Assembly (NCBI RefSeq): GCF_947632095.1
Contig: NZ_CANROA010000010.1
Span: forward strand, 1 to 61,344
DNA from: an uncultured Microbacterium sp.
GTDB taxonomy: Bacteria > Actinomycetota > Actinomycetes > Actinomycetales > Microbacteriaceae
DNA length: 61,344 bases
Direction: 5' to 3'
Shown here: piece after piece, positions 1 to 8,671 of the stretch
How the letters are laid out: every line of letters starts with the position of its first letter
How positions within the stretch are numbered: the stretch's first letter is position 1
The notes under the pieces: model-generated
What the model was told of the DNA's origin: nothing
Seen by the model: only the letters and a program-made list of their open reading frames with translations
Databases searched by the model: none
Made by a program: the position numbers and the translations under genes

Positions 1-278
1 AGACGGACGGTTACGCGGGCGTCCTCCCGGTTCGGGGTGACTTCGCGGATGCCGAGGTCGAAGGATCGTCCGCCGGCGTCGATGACGATGCGGCGGGAGT
101 CGCGCGGGTCGAGGTCGTCGAGCACGGATGCTTCTGTGATCGACAGGTCTACGGTCGCTTCGATGTGCGGTGCGCGGGAGCTGTCGAGCGTGATGCGGCC
201 GGAGTCCTCGACGAGCGCGATGGGGACGCCCGGTGCGTCGACGATGCGGGCGGCGTAGGTGGGCGCAGTGACGGTCAC
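1..278 (-). CDS. Phage tail-associated protein, N-terminal part (runs off the edge)
   Basis: The frame opens with GTG at 278, overlapping the stop of the upstream gene as GTGA, and stays open to the window edge (92 codons seen). The product begins VTVTAPTYAARIVDAPGV and continues with mixed beta-type sequence. Its position, two genes downstream of the tape measure gene, fits a distal tail or minor tail protein, but no family motif is recognised. Function is inferred from synteny only. Confidence 0.6.
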   Translation of the reverse strand, partial: MTVTAPTYAARIVDAPGVPIALVEDSGRITLDSSRAPHIEATVDLSITEASVLDDLDPRDSRRIVIDAGGRSFDLGIREVTPNREDARVTVR

Positions 279-634
279 TGGATCACCTCTTGGAAGGGAA
301 TCTCAACCCACCACACGTCGCGCGTCTCGTCGTCGAGCTCGACGCTGATGTCTCCATCCGCGACCACGAAGGACATGACGATGCCTGGGCGGTCGTCGTC
401 GGCGATGGTGAGCACCTGCGGGGTGCGGAACACGGCGAACGCTGCGACGGCATCCGCTTCGACCGGGAACAGGCAGCGAAACGAGCCGGTGCGGAGACCT
501 GGCGCGCGGAACGTGATGTCCGGGTTCGACCGGTTCAGGATCGGGTGCACGATGGTTCGTGCTTCCGAGGACGCCTGGTAGCCGTCGACGAGCTGCGGCG
601 TGATGACGCCGGCGTCATGCGTGATGGTGGTCAT
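275..634 (-). CDS. Phage protein following the tape measure gene
   Basis: A 119-residue protein with no signal peptide or membrane segment, rich in beta-branched residues and acidic (for example FVVADGDISVELDDETRD). It starts 1 bp after the tape measure stop and overlaps the next gene by GTGA, so it belongs to the late operon. In siphophages this slot usually holds a distal tail or baseplate component. I do not recognise the family, so this is a positional call. Confidence 0.65.
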   Translation of the reverse strand: MTTITHDAGVITPQLVDGYQASSEARTIVHPILNRSNPDITFRAPGLRTGSFRCLFPVEADAVAAFAVFRTPQVLTIADDDRPGIVMSFVVADGDISVELDDETRDVWWVEIPFQEVIQ

Positions 635-635
635 G

Positions 636-1919
636 TCAATCCCACTTCAGGTTTCGAATCTGCTGGATCGCATTGTTCGCGGCGGCGATCGCCTGGCCCG
701 TGGCTGCGCTGATGTCGATCGTCGCGGACATACCGTTGATCTGATTCACGGCGTTCTGTGCTGCGCTGATCGCGTCCCGGGTGGTGATGTCGAGCTTCAT
801 CTGGCGCCCGTTCACGTGATCAATCACGCCGTCAGCGTCGTCCTGGAAGGCATCGAGGTCTGTCGTCGCCTGCCCGGTCTCGGCGCTGATCATGACCTGA
901 CGCCCGTCCGGGAGCGTATAGACGACGTTCCCGAGCTCGTCGACTTCCTTCGTCGCTTCCGATGCAGACGAAACGATCTTCTTGAGACTGTCGGAGTACT
1001 GCCCGGCGATCGCCTGGCCTTCGGACATCTCGCCGGTGAGGTCGTCGAGCGCCTTCTGCCCGGTCGATGCTTCCTCCCGCATCGTGCGGTATTCGTGGTT
1101 CAGTCCGCGGATGTTGCCGCCGACTGCCTCGATCTTCTCGGAGACCGCGGCCGACTTGTCCGCGACGTTCTGCTGTGCGACCTCGATCGCGGTGAGGTCG
1201 CCGGCCATAGCGTTAGCTGCGTCGCTGACGCTCACTCCCCAATTCTTCGCGTTCTCTTCGGCTTGGGCGTACTTCTCGGAGTCGGTGTAGATCGCTTCGA
1301 CCGCGGCGAAGTCGGCGACTGCTTCGGTCATCTTGCCGAGGCTGCCGATATAGGTTGCGGCCCATTCGGAGACACGTTCCTTGCGTTCCTCTTCCTGCTT
1401 CTTCATCTCCTCGAATCCGGCGACGGCGAGGCCGATTGCGCCGGCGACGCCTGCGAGCCCGAGGGACGCGGTGAGCGAACCGGCCGAACCGGCGAGCCCG
1501 CCGAACACGTCCTGTGCGATCTGTGGGAGGTCCTCGAGGTCGCCGCGGAAAGACGAGAACGTCTCGCCGAGGTTCTGGCTCAGCTCGTCGCTGACTTCGC
1601 CGGTCGCGTCACCGAACCGGCGCATGTCGTCGGAGCTGTCCCGCATGCCCTTGCCGATGTCGTCACCGGACTTCTTGCCCGCGCGGCCGGCTTTGTTTAG
1701 CTCGTCGCGAATCTTGCGAATCTCGTCGCCGGCGTCGTCGGTGCGGCGTTGCGCATCGCGCATGCCGTCCTCGAGCTTGTCCGTTGCCTTGTCGCTGTCA
1801 CGCCCGACGTCCTCGAGAATCTCGGAGACGTCCTCGAGCGGGTCTATCAGGCCACGACTGATCGCGGACATCGCCGAGCGGGTGTCCGCGGCGATCGCGA
1901 TATCAATGCCCTTAGCCAT
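636..1919 (-). CDS. Tail tape measure protein (short)
   Basis: A 427-residue protein. The first 120 residues are highly charged and helical, with repeated patterns such as SDKATDKLEDGMRDAQRR typical of coiled coil. A Gly/Ala-rich hydrophobic stretch (about residues 145-170) is followed by more helical sequence and Ala/Asn-rich repeats near the C-terminus (AISAAQNAVNQINGM, AIAAANNAIQQIRN). This is the usual make-up of a tape measure protein, which sets tail length and is ejected during DNA entry. It is short for the family, so a short tail is expected. ATG at 1919 overlaps the upstream gene's TAA by 8 bp. Confidence 0.85.
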   Translation of the reverse strand: MAKGIDIAIAADTRSAMSAISRGLIDPLEDVSEILEDVGRDSDKATDKLEDGMRDAQRRTDDAGDEIRKIRDELNKAGRAGKKSGDDIGKGMRDSSDDMRRFGDATGEVSDELSQNLGETFSSFRGDLEDLPQIAQDVFGGLAGSAGSLTASLGLAGVAGAIGLAVAGFEEMKKQEEERKERVSEWAATYIGSLGKMTEAVADFAAVEAIYTDSEKYAQAEENAKNWGVSVSDAANAMAGDLTAIEVAQQNVADKSAAVSEKIEAVGGNIRGLNHEYRTMREEASTGQKALDDLTGEMSEGQAIAGQYSDSLKKIVSSASEATKEVDELGNVVYTLPDGRQVMISAETGQATTDLDAFQDDADGVIDHVNGRQMKLDITTRDAISAAQNAVNQINGMSATIDISAATGQAIAAANNAIQQIRNLKWD

Positions 1920-2427
1920 TGCTCTTTCCTTCGAGTGCTTCGTGGATCGCGCGTAGGAACGTCTGCGTGTACATGGCGAGCACGCGGGGCACTACGGATG
2001 CGATGGACGGATAGACGACATACCCTTGACGGTTCGGGCGCTTGAACGGCCGGTGGGGGTCGCGCCGGCGGGTGAACGTGCCGCCCTTGCGGGATCGCAC
2101 CTGCTCGGTCGCGTTCGGCAACGGGTTCGCGCCGAACTCGACCGGGCCGTAGTGCGCTGATGGGCTGAGCCCGCCGGAGAGCTTGCGGGACAGCGACGCC
2201 GACTTGAGCCGAACGTTCTGGTCCGAGATCGCGACGCGGGCCGTGCTGACGAGCATGCGCGTCTCGAGGGCGGTGTTCGCGTGCTGCGCGAGAGTCTGCT
2301 GCCATGCCTGCTGAACCATCCCCTTGAGGCCTTGGCGCAGGTGCTTCTTCGTCTCGCGGTCGAGCTGCCGGAGCCCGCGGAGCACCGTCAGCAGTTCCCT
2401 GCTGCTGTAGGCACTAACGCGGAGCAT
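1912..2427 (-). CDS. Phage gp10-like minor structural protein
   Basis: A 171-residue basic protein. The helical N-terminus (ELLTVLRGLRQLDRETKKHL), a central segment with SAHYGPVEFGANPLPNATEQ, and the ending with a long helix before the stop resemble HK97-gp10-type neck/tail-completion proteins. Such genes normally precede the tail tube gene; here it sits between the tail tube and the tape measure genes, where a tail assembly chaperone is usually found. No frameshifted chaperone pair is apparent. Family assignment is tentative. Confidence 0.6.
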   Translation of the reverse strand: MLRVSAYSSRELLTVLRGLRQLDRETKKHLRQGLKGMVQQAWQQTLAQHANTALETRMLVSTARVAISDQNVRLKSASLSRKLSGGLSPSAHYGPVEFGANPLPNATEQVRSRKGGTFTRRRDPHRPFKRPNRQGYVVYPSIASVVPRVLAMYTQTFLRAIHEALEGKSNG

Positions 2428-2442
2428 CCGGCAGCTCGATGC

Positions 2443-2853
2443 TCAAGCGCCGGCGAGCGTGCGCGTCGGCTTGCCCTGCACGGGCATGGTGACGGATGCG
2501 GTGCCGAACGAGTCGACCTCCGCTCCGATCGTCGCGGCCTGCACGACGAGCGATCCGCTGAAACCGGTGCCGCCGGCGATCGGCTCGAGGCTGAACGGCA
2601 CGGTCTCGCCCTCGTTGTCGTAGAGGTAGTTCGACAGGCTCGTGGAGAGCTCGTGGTCCTGGCCGACGTTCACCGTGAGCACCCACGTCGCGAGGCCTCC
2701 GCCGGTGAACACCGATCCCGGCTTGAGTCCCTTCCACGTCGCGCTCGAGGACGAGGGGACGAGCGTCGCGCCGGAAATCTCCGCGGCGAAGTCGTTCGCC
2801 CCGTCGCCGAGAGTCAGCTTCGATTCGGTCATGTAGAGCGGGTTGAACGGCAT
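2443..2853 (-). CDS. Major tail (tube) protein
   Basis: A 136-residue protein rich in beta structure (SATWKGLKPGSVFTGGGLATW, GFSGSLVVQAATIGAEV), the right size and position (after head-tail connectors, before the tape measure) for the repeating subunit of a siphophage tail tube. It starts with MPFNPLYM; a second Met is 7 residues in. It is separated by only 2 bp from the upstream tail terminator-like gene. The call rests on size, composition and gene order. Confidence 0.7.
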   Translation of the reverse strand: MPFNPLYMTESKLTLGDGANDFAAEISGATLVPSSSSATWKGLKPGSVFTGGGLATWVLTVNVGQDHELSTSLSNYLYDNEGETVPFSLEPIAGGTGFSGSLVVQAATIGAEVDSFGTASVTMPVQGKPTRTLAGA

Positions 2854-2855
2854 GA

Positions 2856-3245
2856 TCAGTTCTCCTTCTTCTTGATTGCTGTGAGCGCCTCGAGCTGGAT
2901 GTCATAGGCGGTGTACCTGGTCTGGAATGCGACCTTCTCCGCTCCGCGGAACGCGACCCACGGGACTTTCTGCAGCGGCTCGAGCAGCTCGTCGAGCAGG
3001 GCGTCGAGCGCCTCGTCAGCCTGCCCGGGGTCTTGGTTCTCACAGACGAGCGTGAGGACGAACGTTGCCATGAGCACGCCCTGCGCGCCGGGGTGCCGGA
3101 TGACCGATGCGAGCTTGAGAATCAGGGTCGGCTTCGAGGGTCGGTCGATCTTCGTCTGAACGGGCACCCAACGGAACCGGCCAGGCTCGATCTGCTCGAG
3201 CAGGTCGTTCTCGAGGCGGGCGCGAAGCTCCGCGTACCCGGCCAT
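2856..3245 (-). CDS. Tail terminator / tail completion protein
   Basis: A 129-residue protein (start MAGYAELRARLEND). The pattern of a helical N-terminus, a central beta strand block (MATFVLTLVCENQD) and a helix (ADEALDALLDELLEPLQKV) resembles minor tail/terminator proteins that cap the tail tube and join it to the connector. Its ATG overlaps the previous gene's TAA by one base. Assignment is from position and general fold pattern, not a diagnostic motif. Confidence 0.6.
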   Translation of the reverse strand: MAGYAELRARLENDLLEQIEPGRFRWVPVQTKIDRPSKPTLILKLASVIRHPGAQGVLMATFVLTLVCENQDPGQADEALDALLDELLEPLQKVPWVAFRGAEKVAFQTRYTAYDIQLEALTAIKKKEN

Positions 3246-3598
3246 TACGCGGCCTCGTCGGGTGCGTTGTGGCCGGTCGCGGGGACGCCGCCGCGGGGCG
3301 GGCGCATCATGCGTCGTGCTTCACGGGCGAGCCACGGCGGGTTGAAGTCGAAGCCGGCGACATCCATGCCGCCGTCCTCCCCCGCTATCGCGTCGTTCCA
3401 CAGGCCACGGATGAGCGTGAGCTGCGCGAGGCGGATCGTCCGGTCACCGGGCCGCTCGGGGTCGTCCTCGGCGGGTGCCCATGCCTCGCATGCGTCCCTC
3501 GCCGCTTCGAGCATCCCCTCGAGCACGTCCTCGTCGATGCCCTCGGCGGTCTCCCACATCGCGGGGAGTTCCTCGGGTGTGATCCATTCGACAGCCAC
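3245..3598 (-). CDS. Head-tail connector (adaptor) protein
   Basis: A 117-residue acidic, mostly helical protein directly after the capsid gene (LEGMLEAARDACEAWAPAEDD ... TIRLAQLTLIRGLWNDA). This matches the HK97 gp6-like connector class that docks under the portal. The C-terminal 40 residues are Pro/Gly/Arg-rich and probably flexible. Gene order (portal, protease-capsid, this gene, terminator, tail tube) supports the call. Confidence 0.65.
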   Translation of the reverse strand: MAVEWITPEELPAMWETAEGIDEDVLEGMLEAARDACEAWAPAEDDPERPGDRTIRLAQLTLIRGLWNDAIAGEDGGMDVAGFDFNPPWLAREARRMMRPPRGGVPATGHNAPDEAA

Positions 3599-3667
3599 GG
3601 CTTGTCCTCTCAGGTGATGGGGTGCGACCCGCGCAGGGGGTGTGGGAGCGCGGGCCGCACCGGTCGG

Positions 3668-5347
3668 TTAGCCCTCGGTGTCGGCGGTGCCGATGTGGAC
3701 GATCGCCTCGGGACGAGCAACGAACGTCTGCAGGTAGCCGTGAACGGCCTTGTCGATGCCGCCCTTCGCCAGCTCGAGCGCGTCGACGTGCAGCGGCCCG
3801 CCGGCGAGCTCGTCGAGCTCGATCGCGTAGTCAGCGCCGACGATCACCGAGGCGGTGTCCTTGATGCCGGTGTCGGCGTTGATGACGTGGACCTTGCCGT
3901 CCGCGGTCGCGGTGCCGTCGGTGTTCACGTCGAACGACACGAACTCGGGGATAAGGTCCTTCGGCGTGTAGATCAGCTCCTCGTACGCGGCGTCGTTCGC
4001 GATCGCGAACGTCGGCGTGTCCTTGCGTCCGTCAGCCTTGCGGCGCTTGACAGCGAGGATGCCCTGGATCAGCTGGCCCATCGCGCCGGCGTAGTCGTGG
4101 CCGTCGACGCCGGGGTACACGGTGGGAGCGACCGGGGTGCCGGCGTGCTGCACGATGAGCGCGAGCGCCTTCGCGTCGGACCACTGCGCGTGGTCGATCA
4201 CGAGTTCGCGCAGGTACGCCTCGATGACTTCCTGACCGCCGGGGAGGTCGAAGAACTCGCGGCCGATGTCAGCGCCGCGGGCGTAGCGGAGCAGCGCGGA
4301 CTCGACGGTGGTCGTGAAGCCGACACCGGAGTTGATCTCGGTCTTGTTGCCGGCCCACGTGCCGTCGCCCCAGGTGGGGTTGCCGGAGGTGCCGCGGTTG
4401 AACTTGAAGGCCTTCTTGCCGCCGGCGTGGATGTCGGTGCCGGTCTTGAGCAGCGGGACGACCTCACGCACGAACGGGGTGCCGAGCTCGAGCTGGCCGA
4501 GCCAGTTGGGCTGCAGGACGCCGGCGGCGGGCAGAGCACCGGTGCCGGTGAGCTTGATGTCAGACAGCGCGGCGAGCACTTCGCTCGCGCCGGCGTCGAG
4601 GGGGTTGCGGCGAAGCGTCGCGATGGACGCGAGAATCTCCTGGCCGGACGGGCCGCGCGGGGCGGTCTTGCCGGGGGTCTTGGGCAGCTGCACGGTTGCG
4701 GACACTTCGGTCTCCTGTTCGGTCTCGACCTCGGCGTCTGCGTCGGTCTCTTCCTCGGTGATGGTGGTAACGGTGGTGGTCTCGGTGCCGGCTTCGGTCT
4801 GCTTCTCCGTCGTCTCGGAGTCGTAGGCGCGCCGGTAGGTCTTGCCGTACTCGTTGGTGTAGACGGTCTCGGTGTGTTCCTCGGCGATGGTGTCGCCGTC
4901 CTCGTCCTCGGGGGTGTCCTCGGCGAGAACCTCGGCGGACGGGAACGCGCCGCGGACGACCTGCGCTGCGGCGGCGAGCACGCCACCGGTGGAGCGGCCG
5001 TCCTTGATGCCGGTCTTGAACTCGGCGGACAGGCACCGGCGGGTGCCGGCGGCGATCTCCTCGAGGGCTCGGTCACCTTCGGGAGTGCGGCCGATGCTGA
5101 ACGTCGCCATGATGCCCTCGCGTTGCTCCCAGATTCGGGTCGCGCGGCCGATCGGCTGGAAGCGGTCGTGATCGACGTTGAGCGAGACCACGGACGGATC
5201 AGCGGGGATCGCGATGTCACCGGCCATGACCTTGAATCGGCCGGCGTTCGTGCGGCCTTCCTCGCCGTACGGCAGCAGCAGGCCGGTCATGCTGCGTTCG
5301 TCGAGGTCGGCGAGAATCTCGCCGCCCTGAATCTGGATGTCTCGCAT
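3668..5347 (-). CDS. Prohead protease-major capsid protein fusion (HK97-type)
   Basis: One 559-residue frame holds two functions. Residues 1-143 look like an HK97-family prohead protease: candidate catalytic His60 in LNVDHDRFQPIG and Ser107 in RRCLSAEF. Residues 144-220 form an extremely acidic, Thr-rich linker (TETTTVTTITEEETDADAE). Residues from about 235 resemble the HK97 capsid fold (GTPFVREVVPLLKTGTDI, WAGNKTEINSGVG, DALELAKGGIDKAVHGYLQ). The linker may act as the scaffold (delta) domain removed during maturation. ATG at 5347 lies 4 bp after the portal stop; the longer upstream frame overlaps the portal gene and is rejected. Confidence 0.85.
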   Translation of the reverse strand: MRDIQIQGGEILADLDERSMTGLLLPYGEEGRTNAGRFKVMAGDIAIPADPSVVSLNVDHDRFQPIGRATRIWEQREGIMATFSIGRTPEGDRALEEIAAGTRRCLSAEFKTGIKDGRSTGGVLAAAAQVVRGAFPSAEVLAEDTPEDEDGDTIAEEHTETVYTNEYGKTYRRAYDSETTEKQTEAGTETTTVTTITEEETDADAEVETEQETEVSATVQLPKTPGKTAPRGPSGQEILASIATLRRNPLDAGASEVLAALSDIKLTGTGALPAAGVLQPNWLGQLELGTPFVREVVPLLKTGTDIHAGGKKAFKFNRGTSGNPTWGDGTWAGNKTEINSGVGFTTTVESALLRYARGADIGREFFDLPGGQEVIEAYLRELVIDHAQWSDAKALALIVQHAGTPVAPTVYPGVDGHDYAGAMGQLIQGILAVKRRKADGRKDTPTFAIANDAAYEELIYTPKDLIPEFVSFDVNTDGTATADGKVHVINADTGIKDTASVIVGADYAIELDELAGGPLHVDALELAKGGIDKAVHGYLQTFVARPEAIVHIGTADTEG

Positions 5348-5351
5348 GGTG

Positions 5352-6410
5352 TCAGTCCTCCATCGGTGTCCCGGTCTGAGCCGGGGTGCTGCTTGCGAAG
5401 TCGAATCGGACGCGGACACCGGCGGGCACAACGTCGTCCTGAGACAGCCGGTGCTCGAGCGGTGCCGTCCAGAACGACATGCGGTCGGCGAGCTCCTGAC
5501 GTTCGGTCTCCTGCGTCTCGTAGGTGAGCGACGACTGCGGCTTGGAGCCGTCGAGTGCCGACGCGTTGAGGTTGAGGAAGTTCGCGATGTCGATGCGCAC
5601 CGAGTTGCGGGCCTCGGTGAGCACGTCCACGCCGCTGTTCTCCTCGAGGCGCAGGTTCACCTTGTACGGGGCGAATATGACCGTGCCGTCCGGGGTGCGG
5701 GTCGCGGCGGCGATCTGCTCGACGTACTTCTGCGCTTCCTTCTTCGTGAAGCCGCCCTCTTCCTTCTCCTCGGCGATGATCGTTGGTGAGGGGTTACGGA
5801 CTCGCGCGGCCCACGCCCGCTCGATCGCCTTCGCGCCGCGGATCGTGTCGGCGGCGATGTTCAGCAGACCATCGAACGGGCCTTCGAGGACGAGGCAGCT
5901 TTCAGCGGCGACCGGGGTGCCGTCGATGAATACCGTTCCGTCCTCGTCCTGCTGCCACCGGTGGAAGGGCACGCGGCGGGCATCGGTGATGATGCCGTGC
6001 GCCTGACCCTCGGCCGGCGCTTCGCGGGCGACGAGCCAGAGCGCGACGCCGTAGAAAATCTGGTCGTCGAGCGTGTGTGCCATGCGCTGCCAGGCGGTCT
6101 CGTCGACGTCGGTGCGGTACAGCCACGGGTGCTCGGTCGTGATGTCCTCGGCGTTGTCGAGCGCGCGAAGCGGACGGTCTGCTACCGCGACGATGCGGTG
6201 CCGGCCGGATGCCACGGCCGGCACGCTCATCGCTTCCTTGCGTGTGACGGGTGCGTTCTCGACTCCGAGGATGTCGGACCACACGAACTGCTCGAGCTGC
6301 CCGTCAGACCACGGCGACGCGATCCCGGTCGTGCTGGCCCCGCCTTTGATCGGGCTGAGCCGGCCGCGGTCGAAGCGGTCGATCAGTGCGAGAGTCCGGG
6401 AGAGTTTCAC
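5352..6410 (-). CDS. Phage portal protein (HK97/SPP1-like)
   Basis: A 352-residue protein that forms the dodecameric ring through which DNA enters the capsid and to which tail connectors attach. Typical portal features are visible: an early region ending in AMSVPAVASGRHRIVAVADRPL, the WLYRTD segment, and a C-terminal helical stem with RNSVRIDIANFLNLNASALDG and SSLTYETQETERQEL, the last being highly characteristic of actinophage portals. It lies between terminase and capsid genes. Start at 6410 (MKLSRTLALIDRF). Confidence 0.88.
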   Translation of the reverse strand: MKLSRTLALIDRFDRGRLSPIKGGASTTGIASPWSDGQLEQFVWSDILGVENAPVTRKEAMSVPAVASGRHRIVAVADRPLRALDNAEDITTEHPWLYRTDVDETAWQRMAHTLDDQIFYGVALWLVAREAPAEGQAHGIITDARRVPFHRWQQDEDGTVFIDGTPVAAESCLVLEGPFDGLLNIAADTIRGAKAIERAWAARVRNPSPTIIAEEKEEGGFTKKEAQKYVEQIAAATRTPDGTVIFAPYKVNLRLEENSGVDVLTEARNSVRIDIANFLNLNASALDGSKPQSSLTYETQETERQELADRMSFWTAPLEHRLSQDDVVPAGVRVRFDFASSTPAQTGTPMED

Positions 6411-6438
6411 GTCTCCTACGATCCACAGAGGGTGTGAC

Positions 6439-6663
6439 TTATCCGGCGGGTTCGGCGTGTCGAGATTCGGCCTTGCGGCGTGCGACGCTCGCGGAGCGGG
6501 CGTCGAAGCCGTGCACGTTGATCAGGTGACGCTCGCCGGCGGTGTACGCATTCTCGACCGTCCACGTGAACGCGTACCAGTACCCGCACTCGGAGCAGAC
6601 CGAGTGCACGTACCGGACTTCGCCGGCCTCGCGGGTGACTTCCCGCTTGATGGTGGCGCTCAT
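6439..6663 (-). CDS. Small phage protein with a Cys pair
   Basis: A 74-residue protein translationally coupled to the terminase gene by an ATGA overlap. It contains VCSECGYWYAFTW, a CxxC knuckle followed by aromatic residues, and a later LINVHGF, so a small zinc-binding fold is possible (two Cys plus His). Function is unknown. Confidence 0.6.
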   Translation of the reverse strand: MSATIKREVTREAGEVRYVHSVCSECGYWYAFTWTVENAYTAGERHLINVHGFDARSASVARRKAESRHAEPAG

Positions 6664-8381
6664 GCTGCCACGATCCCGGTCTCGTCACTGCGGCTCTTCA
6701 CGTCGTAGTGCTGATCCCAGTTGCGGAGAGCACGTACGGCGGCGTCGAGACACGTGATGTCGTCGCCGCGCTCCATCGGCGTGAACAGCCACACGCCCTG
6801 ATCGTTGCGTGTCTCTCGTTTCGCTGCGCGCTCGACGGCGACGTCGAGGCCGGTCTGCCCGGTGAAGTGGATGAGCGTGCCGCGCTCGAGGTCGCGCAGG
6901 AACTGGATGCAGCCGGCGGCGGTCTCACGGTACGTCTGCATCCGTAGGCGTGGCTTCGGGCGCAGGCGTGCGGCCTCGGTCGCGGTGGCCTTGCCCTCGG
7001 CGATGTCGTCGAACGCGATCGTGGAGCCGGGGTAGCTGCGGGAGAGCTCCTGCAGGCGCTTCGGGAGCCAGAGTGTGCCGGTGCGGTGCTCGACGACCTC
7101 GAGGACGGCACGCTTCTTCTGGTCGCGGTACGCGGCGACGATCGCTGCGACGCCTCCACCGGGCTTGATCGCGACGCCGAACGCGACGCGGCGCGGGAGC
7201 GGCGGGCGCTTGCCACGCTCGGTCGCGGCCCACCATTCACCGGGCACGGCGCGTTCGCCGTAGGTCTCAGGCCAGAGCGAGAGATACTCGCGTGCCCACT
7301 CGGGGCGCGGGATGCCGTGCCAGCGCTCCCGCATGCGCTCGATCGTGGTGAGCGTGCCCACACCGGGGTGCACGGTCGCGAGCAGCTCCATCGCGGCGTC
7401 GACGTTCTCGACGATGCTCCACGGGGTGTCCTCGGCGGCGGCGTAGTCGATGCCGCCCATGCCGGGTTTACCGGCGCGGAGCTGCTCGAGGAACGTCCAC
7501 AGCACGCCGGCGCGCTGCTCGCCTGCGGTGCCGGAGACGATGATCTTGGAGTCCGGGCGGGTGTCCTGCAGCGGGAGGATACCGGCGAGCAGCGCGGCTC
7601 CGTCCTCGGGGTCGATCTCCTGCGCCTCGTCGATCCACGACACGTCCGCGGCCTTGCCTCGGTACGCCTTCGCCTCGGGCCGCACGACTTGGAAGCTCGA
7701 GCCGTTGTCGAAGTAGACGCCGGCCTTCGTGTTGCCGCGGAGCACGCGGAAGCCGCGGCCGTACGTGGTCGGCTCGTCGAACGGCACGGCGTCGAGACCG
7801 AACAGCGCTTCGGCGCGTGTCTGTGCTGCGGGCTTGCGCTTCACGCCGCGGAGCCACGGCGGGATGCCCTCGTCATCGGGCGGCGCGATCCGGTCGAGTC
7901 CGTCGCGTGCCCACTCGTCGAGCGCGGAGACACCGGCCATGCCGGTTTGCGCGGAGAACGTCACCTTGTAGCGCGGGCGGGACGTGCAGCGGCCGAGGCA
8001 CCAGCTGAGGATCGTGGTCGTCTTGGTGCCGCGGCGCGGAACCTCGACGACAGCGCGCGGGTCCGGGCCGTTGAGCACGTCGGCGATGAGCAGCTGATGC
8101 GGCTGCAGCGGCTCGAGCGCGGGGTCTTGCGAACGGACGGCGGCGACGGCCTCGGCGTCGTCGAGATCGACGAGGACGTAGCCCATCATCGCTGCGCCGG
8201 CGAGGAACTCGGCGCGGAGTTCGTCGCTGTCGTTGAGTCGTCCGCACCACGTCGGCTCGAGCGCGCGCGCTCGCACCTTCTCCCACACTTGGGGAGAAAA
8301 ACTTGTGCTGCCCGCTAGCGGAGGTACAGCCGCCGACTCAAAAGACGAGTCGGACAGCGCGAGCGGCGTGCCGTTCACCAT
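6660..8381 (-). CDS. Terminase large subunit
   Basis: A 573-residue packaging motor. The ATPase domain shows a Walker A-type loop at about 115-122 (EVPRRGTKTTT) and Walker B plus catalytic Glu in ADVSWIDEAQEI; a conserved SGTAGEQRAG motif follows. The C-terminal RNase H-like nuclease shows STIAFDDIAEG and GDDITCLDAAVRAL, but the position of the usual first acidic residue reads VAFGVAIKPGGG with no Asp. ATG at 8381 is preceded by GAAGGGA at good spacing; the longer frame overlaps the HNH gene and is rejected. The HNH gene just upstream is a common partner of such terminases. Confidence 0.9.
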   Translation of the reverse strand: MVNGTPLALSDSSFESAAVPPLAGSTSFSPQVWEKVRARALEPTWCGRLNDSDELRAEFLAGAAMMGYVLVDLDDAEAVAAVRSQDPALEPLQPHQLLIADVLNGPDPRAVVEVPRRGTKTTTILSWCLGRCTSRPRYKVTFSAQTGMAGVSALDEWARDGLDRIAPPDDEGIPPWLRGVKRKPAAQTRAEALFGLDAVPFDEPTTYGRGFRVLRGNTKAGVYFDNGSSFQVVRPEAKAYRGKAADVSWIDEAQEIDPEDGAALLAGILPLQDTRPDSKIIVSGTAGEQRAGVLWTFLEQLRAGKPGMGGIDYAAAEDTPWSIVENVDAAMELLATVHPGVGTLTTIERMRERWHGIPRPEWAREYLSLWPETYGERAVPGEWWAATERGKRPPLPRRVAFGVAIKPGGGVAAIVAAYRDQKKRAVLEVVEHRTGTLWLPKRLQELSRSYPGSTIAFDDIAEGKATATEAARLRPKPRLRMQTYRETAAGCIQFLRDLERGTLIHFTGQTGLDVAVERAAKRETRNDQGVWLFTPMERGDDITCLDAAVRALRNWDQHYDVKSRSDETGIVAA

Positions 8382-8671
8382 GTTCTGATCCCTTCGCGTG
8401 CGTTGCCGGATGCTCGGCGACGACTGTTGGTCTGCTGGGCGGCGAGCTTGCCGCCGGCCTTGAGGTTGCACATCGCGTGTGCGGCGCCGGTGTTCTGGCG
8501 TGTGGTTCGTCCGCCCTTCGATGCGGGCGTGAGGTGGGCGACGTGCCAGCGCTGGCCCTTCTCGACGGGGCGTCCGCACTCGACGCATGGCAGCGGTAGG
8601 CGGGCCTCGAGTTCGGGGCGCAGGTGATAGGTCGCGCTCGTGTGCTTGGTCGCGCGGTGGTGCTTGCTCAT
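8375..8671 (-). CDS. HNH endonuclease
   Basis: A 98-residue HNH nuclease next to the terminase. A first Cys pair (LPCVECGRP), the core AHLTPASKGG with its His, an Asn (RQNTG) and the closing AAHAMCN give the usual H-N-H layout with a zinc-binding pair. In HK97-like phages this protein works with the large terminase in genome cleavage. ATG at 8671 overlaps the upstream stop as ATGA, which fixes the start; its end overlaps the terminase start by 7 bp. Confidence 0.85.
   Translation of the reverse strand: MSKHHRATKHTSATYHLRPELEARLPLPCVECGRPVEKGQRWHVAHLTPASKGGRTTRQNTGAAHAMCNLKAGGKLAAQQTNSRRRASGNAREGIRTW

Noticed and set aside
3269..5527. 752-codon plus-strand open frame in the prophage
   Set aside because: Antisense to the protease-capsid gene and neighbours; no motifs and biased composition.
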